A DNA stretch of 64,000 nucleotides, from assembly GCF_017833525.1 (NCBI RefSeq), contig NZ_JAFICD010000002.1, positions 248,001-312,000 on the forward strand, read 5' to 3'. Shown here piece by piece: positions 24,658 to 35,132 of the stretch (its first letter is position 1; every line of letters begins with the position of its first letter). Both the position numbers and the translations under genes were made by a program. Origin of the DNA: Duganella sp. 1411 (lineage in GTDB: Bacteria; Pseudomonadota; Gammaproteobacteria; Burkholderiales; Burkholderiaceae_D). Below the pieces are notes generated by a model. That model was given only the letters and a program-made list of their open reading frames with translations, had not been told where the DNA came from and did no database searches.

Positions 24658-27240
24658 ATGAAAACCAAACAATATAAAACGTCCAAACAGTCCGCACATC
24701 AAGGTCATGGCGGCCGCCTTTCCGCGCTCAGCCTTGGCGTACTCGCCATGCTGGCCGCGCAATCGCCCGCCAGCGCGCAAACCAATCCAGCCAGCGACGG
24801 CGCCGGCGCCAGCGTGGCCGCCAGCGCCAACAGCGTGGTGATCTCCGGTCAGCGCTCCAGCCTGCGCAACGCGATCGCCGCGCAAGAGCAGGCCGACAAC
24901 ATCGTCAGCGTCGTCAGCAGCGACGACATCGGCGGCCTGCCGGACAAGAACGCCGCCGAGGCGCTGGCCCGCCTGCCGGGCCTGTCCGTGCAGCGCGACC
25001 AGGGCGAAGGCCGCTACGTCAGCGTGCGCGGCCTGGGCCCGGACTTGAATTCGGTCACGATCAACGGCGCGCTGGTGCCCTCGCCCGAATCGGGCCGGCG
25101 CGCGGTGGCGCTCGACGTGCTGCCCGCCGGCCTGATCCGCTCGCTGGCGGTCAGCAAGACGCTGACCCCGGACCAGGACGCCAACTCGCTGGGCGGCACG
25201 GTCGAGGTCAAGACGCTGTCGGCCTTCGACCTGCCGGGCAAGCTGCTGTCGGCCACCGTCGGCGCCAGCCGCGACCAGAACATCGGCAAGACCAGCCCCA
25301 ACGGCAGCGTACTGTTCGCCGACCGCTTCCTGAACGGCAAGCTGGGCGTGGCCGGCGGCGTCAGCTACGAAAAGCGCGAGTTCGGCTCCGACAACGTCGA
25401 AACCGGCGGCGCCTGGAAGGACGGCAAGCTGACCGGCGTGGAACTGCGCGACTACCTGCCGACGCGCCAGCGCCGCGCCGCCGCGCTCAACCTCGACTAC
25501 CACGCCGACAACCTGAGCAAGTACTTCCTGCGCGGCTTCATCAGCGATTTCAGCGACAGCGAGGTGCGCGACCGCCTGACCATCAGCAACATCGCCGGCG
25601 GCGGCCTGGCCGAGGGCGCGAGCGCCAGCGCGCGCGGCGAGCGCCGCCTGCGCCAGCGCAAGTACACGCAGACCATCAGCTCGGTCGTGCTGGGCACCGA
25701 ACAAAAATGGAACGGCTGGAAGCTCGACCTGTCCGGCGGCGCCAGCCGCGCCGACAACGAGGCGCCGGAGTCGATCAACGACGCCCGCTTCCGTGGCGCC
25801 AAGGACTTCGCCGGCGTCAGCTTCAGCGGCACCGACATCCCGCGCCTGACCGGCCCGGCCGGCCTGTACGAGGCCGGCAACTACAAGCTGAACTCGATCG
25901 CGCTCAAGCAAGGCGACGCCACCGACAAGGAACACCACCTGCGCTTCGACCTGAGCCACAAGTTCGACCTGGGCGAAGCCAGCTCGACGCTCAAGTTCGG
26001 CGCCAAGGCCGGCCGCCGCGACAAGCGCAACGACACCGAGGCGTGGTCGTACAGCAGCAAGCAGATCGGCGGCGCCAGCACCGCGCTGGCCGACTACGTC
26101 ACCGGCAACGAGCTCGATTACAAATTGGGCCGCATCGGCAAGGCCATCGATCCGGCCGCGATCCGCCGCCTGGTGGCCGGCCTGAAGCGCGCCGACGCCC
26201 GCCTGCTGGTCGACTCCACCGTCGACGATTACCGCATGCACGAGGACATCGACGCCGCCTACGTGCAGAACAGCGTCGACCTTGACGCCTGGCACCTGCT
26301 GGCCGGCGTGCGCGCCGAGCACACCAAGTTCGACGCGGCCGGTTCGCGCGTCAACGAGGAGGAGGAAAGCTTCGACGCCGTCACGCGCCAGCGCTCGTAC
26401 ACCAACTGGCTGCCGTCGCTGCAGGCGCGCTACGACCTCGACCCGAAAACCAGCGTGCGCGCGGCCTGGACCCACTCGGTGGTGCGCGCCAACTTCAGCC
26501 AGCTGGCGCCGGGCGTGAGCCTGGCCAGCGACACCGAGGCCACCATCGGCAACCCCGACCTGGCGCCGCTGAAGTCGACCAACCTCGACCTGGGCATCGA
26601 ACGCGTGCTCGGCGACGACGGCAGCGTGTCGGCCTACGTGTTCCACAAGGACATCAAGAACTTCACCTACACCACCAACCTGGCCGGCAGCGGCCAGTGG
26701 GCCGGCTACACCTCGGCCGTTTCGTACGCCAACGGCGACCAGGCCAGCGTCAAGGGCATCGAACTGGCCTACACCCAGCCGCTGCGCATGCTGCCGGCGC
26801 CGTTCAACCGCCTGATCGTCGGCGCCAACGGCAGCCTGACGCGCTCGGACGCCAACGTCGCCCGCTACGACAGCGACGCCGGCCGCTTCCGCTCGCGCAG
26901 CATCAATCTGCCCGGCCAGTCCGACCGCGTGCTGAACCTGATGCTGGGCTACGAACAAGGCCCGCTGAGCACGCGCCTGGCGCTCAACTACAAGTCGCCG
27001 TACCTGCTGGAGATGGGCGACGACATCCTCGACGCCGGCCAGGACCGCGTTGTCGACGCCCAGAAACAGGTCGACTTTTCGCTGTCGTACCAGTTGAGCA
27101 AGCAGGTGCAGCTGAGCTTTGAGGCGGCCAACCTGAACAACGAAAAATACTATGTGTACCTGGGCGGCAAAGCGCAAAACGCGCAATACGAACAATACGG
27201 CCGCACCTATAAAATCAGCCTCAAAGTGAGCATGTTCTAA
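24658..27240 (+). CDS. TonB-dependent receptor linked to phytase
   Basis: 860-residue outer-membrane receptor with a signal peptide (about 1-41, ending SPASAQ). The plug has NAAEALARLPGLSVQRDQGEGRYVSVRGLG, typical of the large Caulobacter-like TonB receptor family, and the barrel ends in KISLKVSMF. The next gene, three bases downstream, is a beta-propeller phytase; pairing of such receptors with phytases is known from environmental Proteobacteria. It probably imports inositol phosphates or products of phytate breakdown, or helps localise the enzyme. Substrate inferred from context. Confidence 0.9.
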   Translation: MKTKQYKTSKQSAHQGHGGRLSALSLGVLAMLAAQSPASAQTNPASDGAGASVAASANSVVISGQRSSLRNAIAAQEQADNIVSVVSSDDIGGLPDKNAAEALARLPGLSVQRDQGEGRYVSVRGLGPDLNSVTINGALVPSPESGRRAVALDVLPAGLIRSLAVSKTLTPDQDANSLGGTVEVKTLSAFDLPGKLLSATVGASRDQNIGKTSPNGSVLFADRFLNGKLGVAGGVSYEKREFGSDNVETGGAWKDGKLTGVELRDYLPTRQRRAAALNLDYHADNLSKYFLRGFISDFSDSEVRDRLTISNIAGGGLAEGASASARGERRLRQRKYTQTISSVVLGTEQKWNGWKLDLSGGASRADNEAPESINDARFRGAKDFAGVSFSGTDIPRLTGPAGLYEAGNYKLNSIALKQGDATDKEHHLRFDLSHKFDLGEASSTLKFGAKAGRRDKRNDTEAWSYSSKQIGGASTALADYVTGNELDYKLGRIGKAIDPAAIRRLVAGLKRADARLLVDSTVDDYRMHEDIDAAYVQNSVDLDAWHLLAGVRAEHTKFDAAGSRVNEEEESFDAVTRQRSYTNWLPSLQARYDLDPKTSVRAAWTHSVVRANFSQLAPGVSLASDTEATIGNPDLAPLKSTNLDLGIERVLGDDGSVSAYVFHKDIKNFTYTTNLAGSGQWAGYTSAVSYANGDQASVKGIELAYTQPLRMLPAPFNRLIVGANGSLTRSDANVARYDSDAGRFRSRSINLPGQSDRVLNLMLGYEQGPLSTRLALNYKSPYLLEMGDDILDAGQDRVVDAQKQVDFSLSYQLSKQVQLSFEAANLNNEKYYVYLGGKAQNAQYEQYGRTYKISLKVSMF

Positions 27241-27242
27241 TA

Positions 27243-28889
27243 ATGAAAACAACGATCTTCAACGGTATTCTCTTCGGCGCGCTGGCCGCGTGCGGCGCGC
27301 TGGCGCATCCGGCCGGCGCCTCCGCCCTGCCCGGCCTGGCGGCCAAGGCCGGCGAACTGGCGGCGCTGCCCGACGGCGGCTGGCTCAGCATCGACAGGCA
27401 AGGCCTGCACCTGCTCGACGCCGCCGGCAACGAGCGCGCGCGGCTGCCGGTGCGCGCCAAGCAACTCGATACGCGCGCGCAAGCGAAGAACGGCGGCGTG
27501 CTGGCCGTGGTGATGGACGCCAACAACGAGCACGTGGTGCCGGTGCTGGTCGATCTGGCGGCCGGCACCTTGTCGGCGCAAGCGCCGTTCCCGGCGCCGC
27601 CGTTCGGCATCGAGGCGTCGTGCCTGTACCGCGACGCCCAGCAAATCGACCACGTGTTCATGATCGGCAAGGACGGCCAGGCCGAGCAATGGCTGATGGA
27701 CGGCGACCAGCGCCGGCTGGTGCGCCGGCTGGCGCTGCCGCCGCACACCAAACGCTGCCGCGTCGACGACGACACCAACGAATTGCTGATCGACGAGGCG
27801 AAAGTCGGCCTGTGGGCCTACAACGCCGAGGCCGAGGGCGGGCCGGGCCGCAAACTGCTGCGGCGCGGCGACGCCGTCAAACAGGACCAGGTAAATAGCA
27901 AGCCCATCGCCAAGGCCATCGTCGTGCCGCGCGGGCAGACCGAGCCGGTGGCGCGCCAGGGCGACGCCGCCGACGATCCGGCCATCTGGCGCCACCCGTC
28001 CGAGCCGGCCGGCGCGCGCATCCTCGGCACCAACAAGAAGCAGGGACTGCTGGTGTACGACCTGGACGGCAAGCAGCTGCAACTGCTGGAGGTGGGCCGT
28101 TTGAACAACGTCGACGTGCGCCAGGGCGTCACGGTGGGCGGCCGCGCGCTCGACGTGGCGGTGGCCACGCGGCGCGACGACAACAGCGTGATGCTGTTCG
28201 CCATCGACGCCGGCGGCAAGGTGACGCCGGCCGGCGCCTTCGCCACCGGGCTCAACGACATCTACGGCATGTGCCTGTACCGCCCGGCCGACGGCGGGCT
28301 GGAAGCGTTCATCAACGACAAGGACGGCAGCTTCCTGCAGTACCGCATCGAGGCCGGCGCCGACGGCAACGGCATGGCGGGCCGGCTGCTGCGCCGCTTC
28401 AAGGTCGCCAGCCAGCCGGAGGGCTGCGTGGTCGACGACCGCAACGCGCGCCTGTTCCTCGGCGAGGAAAAGCGCGGCGTGTGGACCGTCTCGGCCCGCG
28501 CCGACGCCCCGGCCAAGCTGAGCATGGTCATGCCGGTCGGCCCCCAACTGGTGGCCGACGTCGAAGGCATGGGCCTGTACCACGGCGCCAGGGCCGACTA
28601 CCTGGTGGTCTCGAGCCAGGGCGACAACAGCTACCTGGTGCTCGACGCCAAGGCGCCCTACCGCGTGCGCGGCAGCTTCCGGGTCGGCTACAACCTGGCC
28701 GCCGGCATCGACGGCACCTCCGAGACGGACGGGCTGGAGGTCAGCTCGGCCAACTTCGGCGGCCCGTACGCCCACGGCATGCTGGTGATCCAGGACGGCT
28801 ACAAGCGCCTGCCGGACGGAGCGCAGAACTTCAAGTACGTGGCGTGGGACGACGTCGCCAAGGCCTTGAAGCTGGACCAGGCGCCCTAG
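27243..28889 (+). CDS. Secreted beta-propeller 3-phytase
   Basis: 548-residue phytase of the beta-propeller (BPP) type, calcium-dependent, releasing phosphate from phytate. Signal peptide 1-26. The N-terminal half (about 30-220) looks like a degenerate propeller, and the C-terminal half carries the BPP motifs: DDPAIWRHP, LGTNKKQGLLVYDLDGK, GRLNNVDVRQG, EGCVVDD and ETDGLEVSS. Two-domain BPP enzymes with an incomplete first unit are known. It is coupled to the TonB receptor upstream and converges on the TpsB gene with three bases between stops. Confidence 0.9.
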   Translation: MKTTIFNGILFGALAACGALAHPAGASALPGLAAKAGELAALPDGGWLSIDRQGLHLLDAAGNERARLPVRAKQLDTRAQAKNGGVLAVVMDANNEHVVPVLVDLAAGTLSAQAPFPAPPFGIEASCLYRDAQQIDHVFMIGKDGQAEQWLMDGDQRRLVRRLALPPHTKRCRVDDDTNELLIDEAKVGLWAYNAEAEGGPGRKLLRRGDAVKQDQVNSKPIAKAIVVPRGQTEPVARQGDAADDPAIWRHPSEPAGARILGTNKKQGLLVYDLDGKQLQLLEVGRLNNVDVRQGVTVGGRALDVAVATRRDDNSVMLFAIDAGGKVTPAGAFATGLNDIYGMCLYRPADGGLEAFINDKDGSFLQYRIEAGADGNGMAGRLLRRFKVASQPEGCVVDDRNARLFLGEEKRGVWTVSARADAPAKLSMVMPVGPQLVADVEGMGLYHGARADYLVVSSQGDNSYLVLDAKAPYRVRGSFRVGYNLAAGIDGTSETDGLEVSSANFGGPYAHGMLVIQDGYKRLPDGAQNFKYVAWDDVAKALKLDQAP

Positions 28890-28892
28890 GTC

Positions 28893-30581
28893 CTAGAAGC
28901 GGTAGGCCAGGTTGACCCAGGCCAGCGGCTGCCCCTTGCCCGGCTCGGACACCGGCGCGCCGCCGGTGGTGCGCCAGGCCACGATCAGCGTTCCGGTAAG
29001 CGCGCCGTCGCCGTAGCGCAGGCCGAGGCCGGCGCCACCCAGCCGGCGAGTGTCGGCGCCGGCGTCGCTCCAGCGCTCGCGGTTGGCCTTGACGCGTCCG
29101 GCGTCGGCAAACACGTACGGCAGCCAGGCGCCGGCGGCGTAGCGCAGTTCGAGCTGCGCCAGCGCGCCGCTGTCGCCATAGCCCTCGCCGCTCGGATAGG
29201 CGCGCACGCCGTTGCGACCGCCCAGGCCGAACTTCTGCGACGAATCGAGATTCTTGCTGGCCCACTGCGCCGACACCCGCCCGTACACGTCGACGCGCTC
29301 GCCGACCGACTGGATCCGCGCCAGATCGAGATTGACCTTGTTGAAGCGGCCGGCCGTGCGCGCGCTGGCCGCGTCGATGCGCGCCAGCGCGCCGTCGAGC
29401 CGCAGCCGGCCCGGCGTCCAGCTGACGGCGCCGTAGGTCACGCCGCCGCGCAGCAGCGCGTCGCGCGCGTCGAAATTGAGCGCCAGCGGCACGGCGTCGC
29501 TGGCCTTGTCGCTGCTGCTGCCGGTGGCGCCCTGGCGGTCGTTGAGGCGCTTGTGCTCGACGCTGCCCGACAAGCTCAGGTTGCGGCGCTGCGAACGGAT
29601 CAACGGATAACTGAGGCCGGCGCTGGCCACGTCGGCCGTGCCGGTGGCGTCGAGGCTGGCGAAGCTGTCGGCCAGCGCGTAGTACGAACGGGTGTAGCCG
29701 ATGCGCCCGCGCAGCCCGGACGCGTTCAGCGGCAGCGCGTAGCTGGCCGAGCCAAACCACATGTGCTCGTCGGTGTACATGCCCTGCAGCGCCAGTTGGT
29801 CGCCCAGGGTCAGCGGACTGTCGACGTCGACATTGGCGTGGACCCGGCGCCGTCCCGTGTAGCGGTTGCCGTCGTTGTCGAACCCGACCTCGCCGGCGTA
29901 GCGGTGCGCGCGCCGCACCTCCACCGCCAGGTCGCCGGTGCCGACCTCCGTTCCCGGCTTGACGACCGGCGTGCTCTTGACGCCCGGCTGGTCGTCGAGG
30001 ATCAACGTGACGCGCTCGAGCGCCTGGCTTTCGATCACCGCGCCCGGCCGCAGCGGCGACAGGAAACGCTGGCCGGCCGCGCTGAGGTCGGCGTCGCCGT
30101 GGGCGACGATGGCGCCGTAGCGGCCCTCCAGCACGGCGATGGTCAGCGCGCCGCGCTGCAGGTCCTGGGCCGGCAGATAGGCCCTTGCGAATGGATAGCC
30201 GGCCGCCCGGTAAAAGTTCGAGACGCGGTCGGCCAGCGCGCTCAGCCCGGCGAAGTCGAAACGCTGGCCGGCCACCGGCCCCAGCGCCGCGAGCAGCGCC
30301 GGCTCGGAAAACAGCGAGTTGCCGGAAATGGTCACGCGCTCCAGTACCACCGTCGTGCCGCCGGGCGCGACCGGCGTGGCCGCCGCGGCCGGTGGCAGCG
30401 GTGGCGGCGCCGCCGGCGCCGGCGGCGGCAGCGCGCGGGCGCCGTTCTCCTGCAGCGATAGTCCGGCGTCGGGCCGCTGCTGCGCCCAGGCCGGGCCGGC
30501 GGCGATCACGGCGGCGGCGGCCGCCAGAAGAGTCAAAGCTGGTCTCATGTGGGCTTTCAAAGCTTGATGGGGCTGGTTCAT
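28893..30581 (-). CDS. TpsB outer-membrane transporter (ShlB/FhaC/HecB family)
   Basis: 562-residue Omp85-like transporter of a two-partner secretion system. Order: N-terminal signal (11-34), a Pro-rich linker (about 50-75), a POTRA domain (about 78-155; RVTISGNSLFSEPALLAAL), second POTRA-like region, and a 16-stranded barrel ending WVNLAYRF. The barrel motif GGRNGVRAYPSGEGYGDSG matches the conserved TpsB loop-6 region. It secretes the TpsA protein encoded immediately upstream. The start is ambiguous: ATG 30581 lies seven bases after the TpsA stop; ATG 30548 is possible and would place the signal peptide at the terminus. Confidence 0.87.
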   Translation of the reverse strand: MNQPHQALKAHMRPALTLLAAAAAVIAAGPAWAQQRPDAGLSLQENGARALPPPAPAAPPPLPPAAAATPVAPGGTTVVLERVTISGNSLFSEPALLAALGPVAGQRFDFAGLSALADRVSNFYRAAGYPFARAYLPAQDLQRGALTIAVLEGRYGAIVAHGDADLSAAGQRFLSPLRPGAVIESQALERVTLILDDQPGVKSTPVVKPGTEVGTGDLAVEVRRAHRYAGEVGFDNDGNRYTGRRRVHANVDVDSPLTLGDQLALQGMYTDEHMWFGSASYALPLNASGLRGRIGYTRSYYALADSFASLDATGTADVASAGLSYPLIRSQRRNLSLSGSVEHKRLNDRQGATGSSSDKASDAVPLALNFDARDALLRGGVTYGAVSWTPGRLRLDGALARIDAASARTAGRFNKVNLDLARIQSVGERVDVYGRVSAQWASKNLDSSQKFGLGGRNGVRAYPSGEGYGDSGALAQLELRYAAGAWLPYVFADAGRVKANRERWSDAGADTRRLGGAGLGLRYGDGALTGTLIVAWRTTGGAPVSEPGKGQPLAWVNLAYRF

Positions 30582-30588
30582 TTTAGCG

Positions 30589-33500
30589 TCACTTGGCGGC
30601 GTCCGGCGCGGACGCAGTTGCGTTCGCGCCAACGGCGGCGGGAGGCATCTGGATGCCGCCCGACACCACGAACACGCTCAGGAACTTGACGTCGCGCCCG
30701 GCGCCGAGGCCCTGCGTCGCCGGCAGGCGCTCGCCGCCGGCCGCAGCCCCCGGCGGCGCCGTTGGCGTGGCGCCGGCGTCGCCGACGGCGGTGTAGTTGA
30801 GTCCACCGACGCTGAGCGATGGCAGCGTCGGCGTCACCCCGCTCAGCATGCCCGCGTTGACCGCCTGCGCGGCGACCACCACCGGTAGCGGCGAGGCTTG
30901 CACGGCGGGAGTCGGTGCCGGTACCGGCGCCGGGGCCTCGATCACTACCGGCACGGGCGTCGGGCTCGGCGCTGGCGCTGGAGCCGGCGTCGGTACTGGT
31001 GCTGGCGTCGGTACTGGTGCTGGCACTGGCACTGGCGCCGGTACTGGCGTCGGTACTGGTACTGGTGCTGGCACCGGTGCTGGCGTCGGTACTGGTGCTG
31101 GCACTGGCGTCGGTGTCGGCGTTGGCACTGGCGTCGGTGTCGGTGTCGGTGTCGACGTTGGCACTGGCGCTGGTGCTGGCGTTGGCGTTGGCGTTGGCGT
31201 CGGAGCTGGCGTTGGCGTCGGGGCTGGCGTTGGCGCCGGCGTTGGCGTTGGCGTTGGCGCTGGCGTCGGCACTGGCGCTGGTGTCGGCGTTGGCACTGGC
31301 GCTGGTGTCGGCGCTGGCGTCGGCGTTGGTGCCGGCGTTGGCGTTGGTGCCGGCGTTGGCGTTGGTGCCGGCGTTGGCGTTGGTGCCGGCGTTGGCGCTG
31401 GCACGGGCGTCGGGGCTGGCGTCGGCGTTGGCGTTGGCACCGGCACCGGCGCGGCTAAGATATTGCCGCTCGTCGTAGCGTTGCCGGTGATGCTGTAGTT
31501 CTGTGCATCATTGCCGGCCAATACCAATCCGCTGACGTTGACCGCCACGGCGGTGCCGGCCGTCGCCTGCGCGAAGTCGGCCGACGCCTGGCTGCCGTCC
31601 ACGCTCACATTGTCCCCACCGACCACGCCACTCACGCTACCGGCGTGGTTCAAACTGGCGGTGGTGGTGCCGTCTTCCGTTTTATCGGCAACGCTCGTGC
31701 CGCTCACCAGCAACGCCTTGCGCAAAATCGACGCGGCCAGCGCGGACGGCGCGGCCAGCTGGTAATTCGATGCCAGGCCGGTGCCGTCGGCAAGCACCAC
31801 CCCGCTCACGCTCACCACCTTGCCCGTCCCCGCGTTGCGGTCGGCGAACGTCCCGATTTGGCCGGAAAAGCCCACCGTCTCCGTGCCGACCAGGCCCTGC
31901 AGCGTACCGCCGCTCAAGGACGCCGTCGTATCGCCGTCGTAGGTCTTGTCGGCGGCGGCCAGGCCGGTCAGCGTCAAGGTCTTCGGCGTGACCGACGCCG
32001 CGTTGCGCGCGCCGGCCGCCGACAGCGACGGCAAGACATAGTTGGCCGCCAGCCCCGCGTTGCCGTTGGCCAGCGTCACCCCGCTGACATAGCTGGCGCC
32101 GGCCACGTTGGCGCTGTTGGCCGTGGCGCCGGAGTAGCTCAAATCCTCGCCGGCGACCAGGTTGCCCAACGTCACATAACCGCCCAGGTCGGCCGTGCCG
32201 TCGTAGACCTTGGCCGCGCTCAGCGCCACCGTGCGCGGCGTGATGCTGGCGGCCGCGCTGGCCGAGGTGCTGGCCAAGGTGTAGTTGCCCGCGTCCGCGC
32301 CGCCCAGGCCGATGTTGCTCACGCTGACGGCGTAGTTGCCGACATCCTTGCCGGCGAACGCGCCCGTGCCGCTCAAGGTCACGCTGTCGCCGGCGACGAT
32401 GCCGGCGGCCGTCACCGCCGCCGCCGTCGAGCCGTCATAGACCTTGCTCGCCGCCACCGGCGTCAATGCCTTGGTGCCGATGGTGTAGCTGCCGGTGTTG
32501 AAATAGCCGACCGCGTAGGTGGTCGCGCCGCCGGCCGGCGTATAGCTGGCCGGGTTGGCGCCGCCGGGCGCCAGGCTGGCGTAGCTGCCGGCGTTCTTGC
32601 TGCTGGTGGTGTACACCACGGACGGGCTCAGCGACGCCACCGAGAAGCCGGCGGGGCCGCCCAAGGTGGTGAAGCCCAAACCGGTGGCGACGTTGCTGCC
32701 GTCGTAGGTCTTGCTGCCGGCGCCGCTCTGGATCACGTAGATCGGCGTGGTCGACATGCTCACCGCCCGGTAGGTGGCGTACAGATAGCTGTTGTTCGAG
32801 CCCGGAATGACCAGCGTGCCGCAGTTGGGGTAAGGCGTGGCGCAGTCGGACAACTGCGGCGCCTGGGTGTAGGCCGACAGTTGCGGCGCGCCGTTGACAA
32901 ACACCAGCCAGCTGGCCACGGACGGCCCCTGGAACGCCACGCGCGCCCGGCTGCCGTAGGCGACCAGGCCGATGGCGCCCTGCTCGAGCACGCCGGCGGC
33001 GTAGCCGGCCGTCGAGTTGACCGCGTTGAGCAGCATGGCGCCGCCGCCGATCGCGCTGCCGACGGTGGTGAGCGTGCCGGCGTTGCCCTCGAAGCCGACG
33101 CCGAAGGTCTTGACGCCGCCGGCGCTCTCGCCGGTGATGAACAGGTTGCCCGTGCCCGACAGGATGGTGGCGCCGGACTTGATGTAGACGCCGCCGGTGG
33201 CGCCGGAATAGCTGCCGTTGTTCGAGCCCACCAGCGACTTGCCGTTGAAGGTGATGTCGCCGCCGCGCGAGACGATGGTCTTGTTTTGTTCGACCACCAC
33301 CGCGCCCAGGCTGGCGCTCTGGTTGAGCGCGTAGCCGATGCCGTTGAGCACGGCGCCGCCGGCGCCGCCGACCAGGATGCGGCCGCCGTTGGTGTCGACG
33401 TTGGCGTTGATGTTGACGCCGCCCAGGGTGGCGCCGGCCGCGTTGGCCGCGCTCAGCGTCAGGTCCAGCTTGCCCGCGGTGGCGCCGATGTCGGCGTTGA

Positions 33501-34770
33501 CGACAATATTGCGGTCGGCGCGCAAGGTCAGCGCCGCGTCGCCGCCGCCGGTTTTGGCGATCGCGCTGGCGACGGTGATGTTGCCGTTGCCGGCGCCGCC
33601 GCCGCCGTAGCCGGCGTTGCTCGACTGCGTGGTCAGCGTCACGCTGGTGCCCAGGTTGAGGGCGTTGCCGATGTTGGCGGCCGCCGTGGCGTTGATCGTG
33701 TAGTCGTACGGATCGATCAGCCACTCGCCGCCGCGCCCGCGCGCGGCGCCGGCGTTGACGGCCAGCGCGCGCCCGGCCGCCACCTCGGCCGCCGAGGTTT
33801 CGATGAAGCCGCCGTCGCCGCCGTGCGGCGCGCTGGCGTCGAGCGCGCCGCCGACGTCGACCCGGCCGTTGTGCATGTCGCCCAGCAGCACGATCCGGCC
33901 CTGCTCGCCGGTCGCCAGCGTGCGCGCCTGCACCAGCCCGGTGTTGTTGATCACCGTGCTCACCAGGTCGCCGGCCGCCTTCGCGCTCATCAGCACGGTG
34001 CCGCCGTCGGCGCGCACGGCGCCGCTGTTGTCGATCAGCGCCGCGAGCGCCGCGCGCGTCACTTGCAGCTTGACCGGCCCGCCCAGATCGAGCCGCACGT
34101 CGGCGCCGGCGCCCAGCAGCACGTCGCCGCGCTCGGCCGTGATGCGGCCCGTGTTGACCACCCGCGCCGCCACCAGCGCCACCGCGCCGCCGGGCGCGGC
34201 CTCGATGTTGCCGTGGTTGATGACCGCGTTGCCGCTGGCGCCCTGCAGGCGGTAATTGCCGTCGGCGAAATCCTGGTTGCCCATGGCCAGCGTCGACGCC
34301 ATCAGCGCGCCGACGTTGACCTGGGCCGTCGGCGAGAACAGCACGCCGTTCGGGTTCAGCAGGAACACCTGGCCGTTGGACGTCAGCGCGCCCTGGATGT
34401 GCGACACCTCGGCGCCCAGCACGCGGTTGAGCGCGACGGCGGCGGCCGACGGCTGCACGAACTTGACCGTGTTGCCCTGGCCGATGGAGAACGAATTCCA
34501 GTCGATCGCCAGCTTGGCGCCGCCCTGGTGGACCGTCATGGTCGCGCCCTGGCCGGCGATGGCGCCCTGGCCGGCGACGATAACGCCGCCGGTGGGCAAA
34601 TCGGCCGCCAGCGCCGACGCCGCCGCCACCCCGGCCAGGCCCGCCAGCGCGGCGCGCGCGGCGCGCGCGGCGCGGCGGCGCCGGGGCTTGCCGCGGGCGC
34701 CGCCCAGTTCGGATCTCGCCTGCCACGCGCCGGCGCTGGCGTTCCATACGACTCTGAAAATTCGGTTCAT
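30589..34770 (-). CDS. TpsA exoprotein: filamentous hemagglutinin-type protein with YDG repeats and Pro-rich stalk
   Basis: 1393-residue secreted protein. Seen: an extended signal peptide (about 1-50, with an Arg/Ala-rich segment), a TPS secretion domain (about 51-310) with the motifs [20 protein letters not shown] and [19 protein letters not shown], beta-helix repeats to about 720, four or more YDG-type repeats ([44 protein letters not shown]), then a Pro/Thr/Ala/Val stalk and a short C-terminal domain. The ATG at 34770 has a GAGG site upstream. Probably an adhesin or surface/secreted factor exported by the TpsB partner. No toxin domain at the C-terminus is recognised, which argues against a contact-dependent inhibition system. 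Confidence 0.88.
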   Translation of the reverse strand: MNRIFRVVWNASAGAWQARSELGGARGKPRRRRAARAARAALAGLAGVAAASALAADLPTGGVIVAGQGAIAGQGATMTVHQGGAKLAIDWNSFSIGQGNTVKFVQPSAAAVALNRVLGAEVSHIQGALTSNGQVFLLNPNGVLFSPTAQVNVGALMASTLAMGNQDFADGNYRLQGASGNAVINHGNIEAAPGGAVALVAARVVNTGRITAERGDVLLGAGADVRLDLGGPVKLQVTRAALAALIDNSGAVRADGGTVLMSAKAAGDLVSTVINNTGLVQARTLATGEQGRIVLLGDMHNGRVDVGGALDASAPHGGDGGFIETSAAEVAAGRALAVNAGAARGRGGEWLIDPYDYTINATAAANIGNALNLGTSVTLTTQSSNAGYGGGGAGNGNITVASAIAKTGGGDAALTLRADRNIVVNADIGATAGKLDLTLSAANAAGATLGGVNINANVDTNGGRILVGGAGGAVLNGIGYALNQSASLGAVVVEQNKTIVSRGGDITFNGKSLVGSNNGSYSGATGGVYIKSGATILSGTGNLFITGESAGGVKTFGVGFEGNAGTLTTVGSAIGGGAMLLNAVNSTAGYAAGVLEQGAIGLVAYGSRARVAFQGPSVASWLVFVNGAPQLSAYTQAPQLSDCATPYPNCGTLVIPGSNNSYLYATYRAVSMSTTPIYVIQSGAGSKTYDGSNVATGLGFTTLGGPAGFSVASLSPSVVYTTSSKNAGSYASLAPGGANPASYTPAGGATTYAVGYFNTGSYTIGTKALTPVAASKVYDGSTAAAVTAAGIVAGDSVTLSGTGAFAGKDVGNYAVSVSNIGLGGADAGNYTLASTSASAAASITPRTVALSAAKVYDGTADLGGYVTLGNLVAGEDLSYSGATANSANVAGASYVSGVTLANGNAGLAANYVLPSLSAAGARNAASVTPKTLTLTGLAAADKTYDGDTTASLSGGTLQGLVGTETVGFSGQIGTFADRNAGTGKVVSVSGVVLADGTGLASNYQLAAPSALAASILRKALLVSGTSVADKTEDGTTTASLNHAGSVSGVVGGDNVSVDGSQASADFAQATAGTAVAVNVSGLVLAGNDAQNYSITGNATTSGNILAAPVPVPTPTPTPAPTPVPAPTPAPTPTPAPTPTPAPTPTPAPTPTPAPTPAPVPTPTPAPVPTPAPTPTPTPAPTPAPTPTPAPTPTPTPTPAPAPVPTSTPTPTPTPVPTPTPTPVPAPVPTPAPVPAPVPVPTPVPAPVPVPAPVPTPAPVPTPAPAPAPSPTPVPVVIEAPAPVPAPTPAVQASPLPVVVAAQAVNAGMLSGVTPTLPSLSVGGLNYTAVGDAGATPTAPPGAAAGGERLPATQGLGAGRDVKFLSVFVVSGGIQMPPAAVGANATASAPDAAK
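30955..31455. repeat. Low-complexity Pro-Thr/Ala/Val-coding repeat inside tpsA
   Basis: About 500 bases built from 6- and 12-base units (GGCGTT, GGCGCT, GGTGCC on the plus strand) coding for Pro alternating with Thr, Ala or Val. Likely to vary in length by slippage and to form a stiff extended stalk. Confidence 0.85.
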
Positions 34771-35132
34771 GACGGGTCCTCGCAAACGATGCTGTCCAAA
34801 CCGGAAACGCGCGCCGTCGTGCGAACGGGGCCGGTTCCGGCGTATATAAAGGCAGCGAGTCTGGGCTGCGGAGGCGCCCGCGATAACGGGGCTGGTCGGC
34901 GCGCGTGGGCTAAGCGGCACCGGGGAAAGACGCGAGTCTTGATTGCTGTAAAGCAACGCCATTATAGCCAGCGGCGCTTTTTTTGCCACGGATTGATTTT
35001 TGTCACGTGCTCATCCGTTGGTTTTCCACATCATCGCGCGCGCGCGACGCGGCCGGTGGTGGAAATGCGTGAGATTTACTTCGTGACAACATGGTAATCT
35101 GCTCAACCACCCCGTCCATCCAAGGAGCATCC
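34771..35132. other. 362-base intergenic region upstream of tpsA
   Basis: Divergent promoter region between tpsA and the DUF4386 gene. It is less GC-rich near 34935-35030. No repeat, operator or convincing sigma70 promoter was recognised. Confidence 0.5.

Noticed and set aside
24640..28775. Long minus-strand frames opposite the TonB receptor and phytase
   Set aside because: Shadow frames caused by high GC; the plus-strand genes carry all family motifs.
30955..31455. CRISPR-like regular repeats
   Set aside because: Units are 6-12 bases, lack spacers and encode a Pro-rich protein segment in frame.
30589..34770. Contact-dependent inhibition (CdiA-type) toxin
   Set aside because: No toxin C-terminal domain or VENN-like boundary and no small immunity gene follow; the C-terminus is short and Gly/Pro-rich.
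31645..35097. 1150-codon plus-strand frame opposite tpsA
   Set aside because: Antisense of the TPS domain and repeats; the tpsA frame has signal peptide, secretion motifs and YDG repeats.
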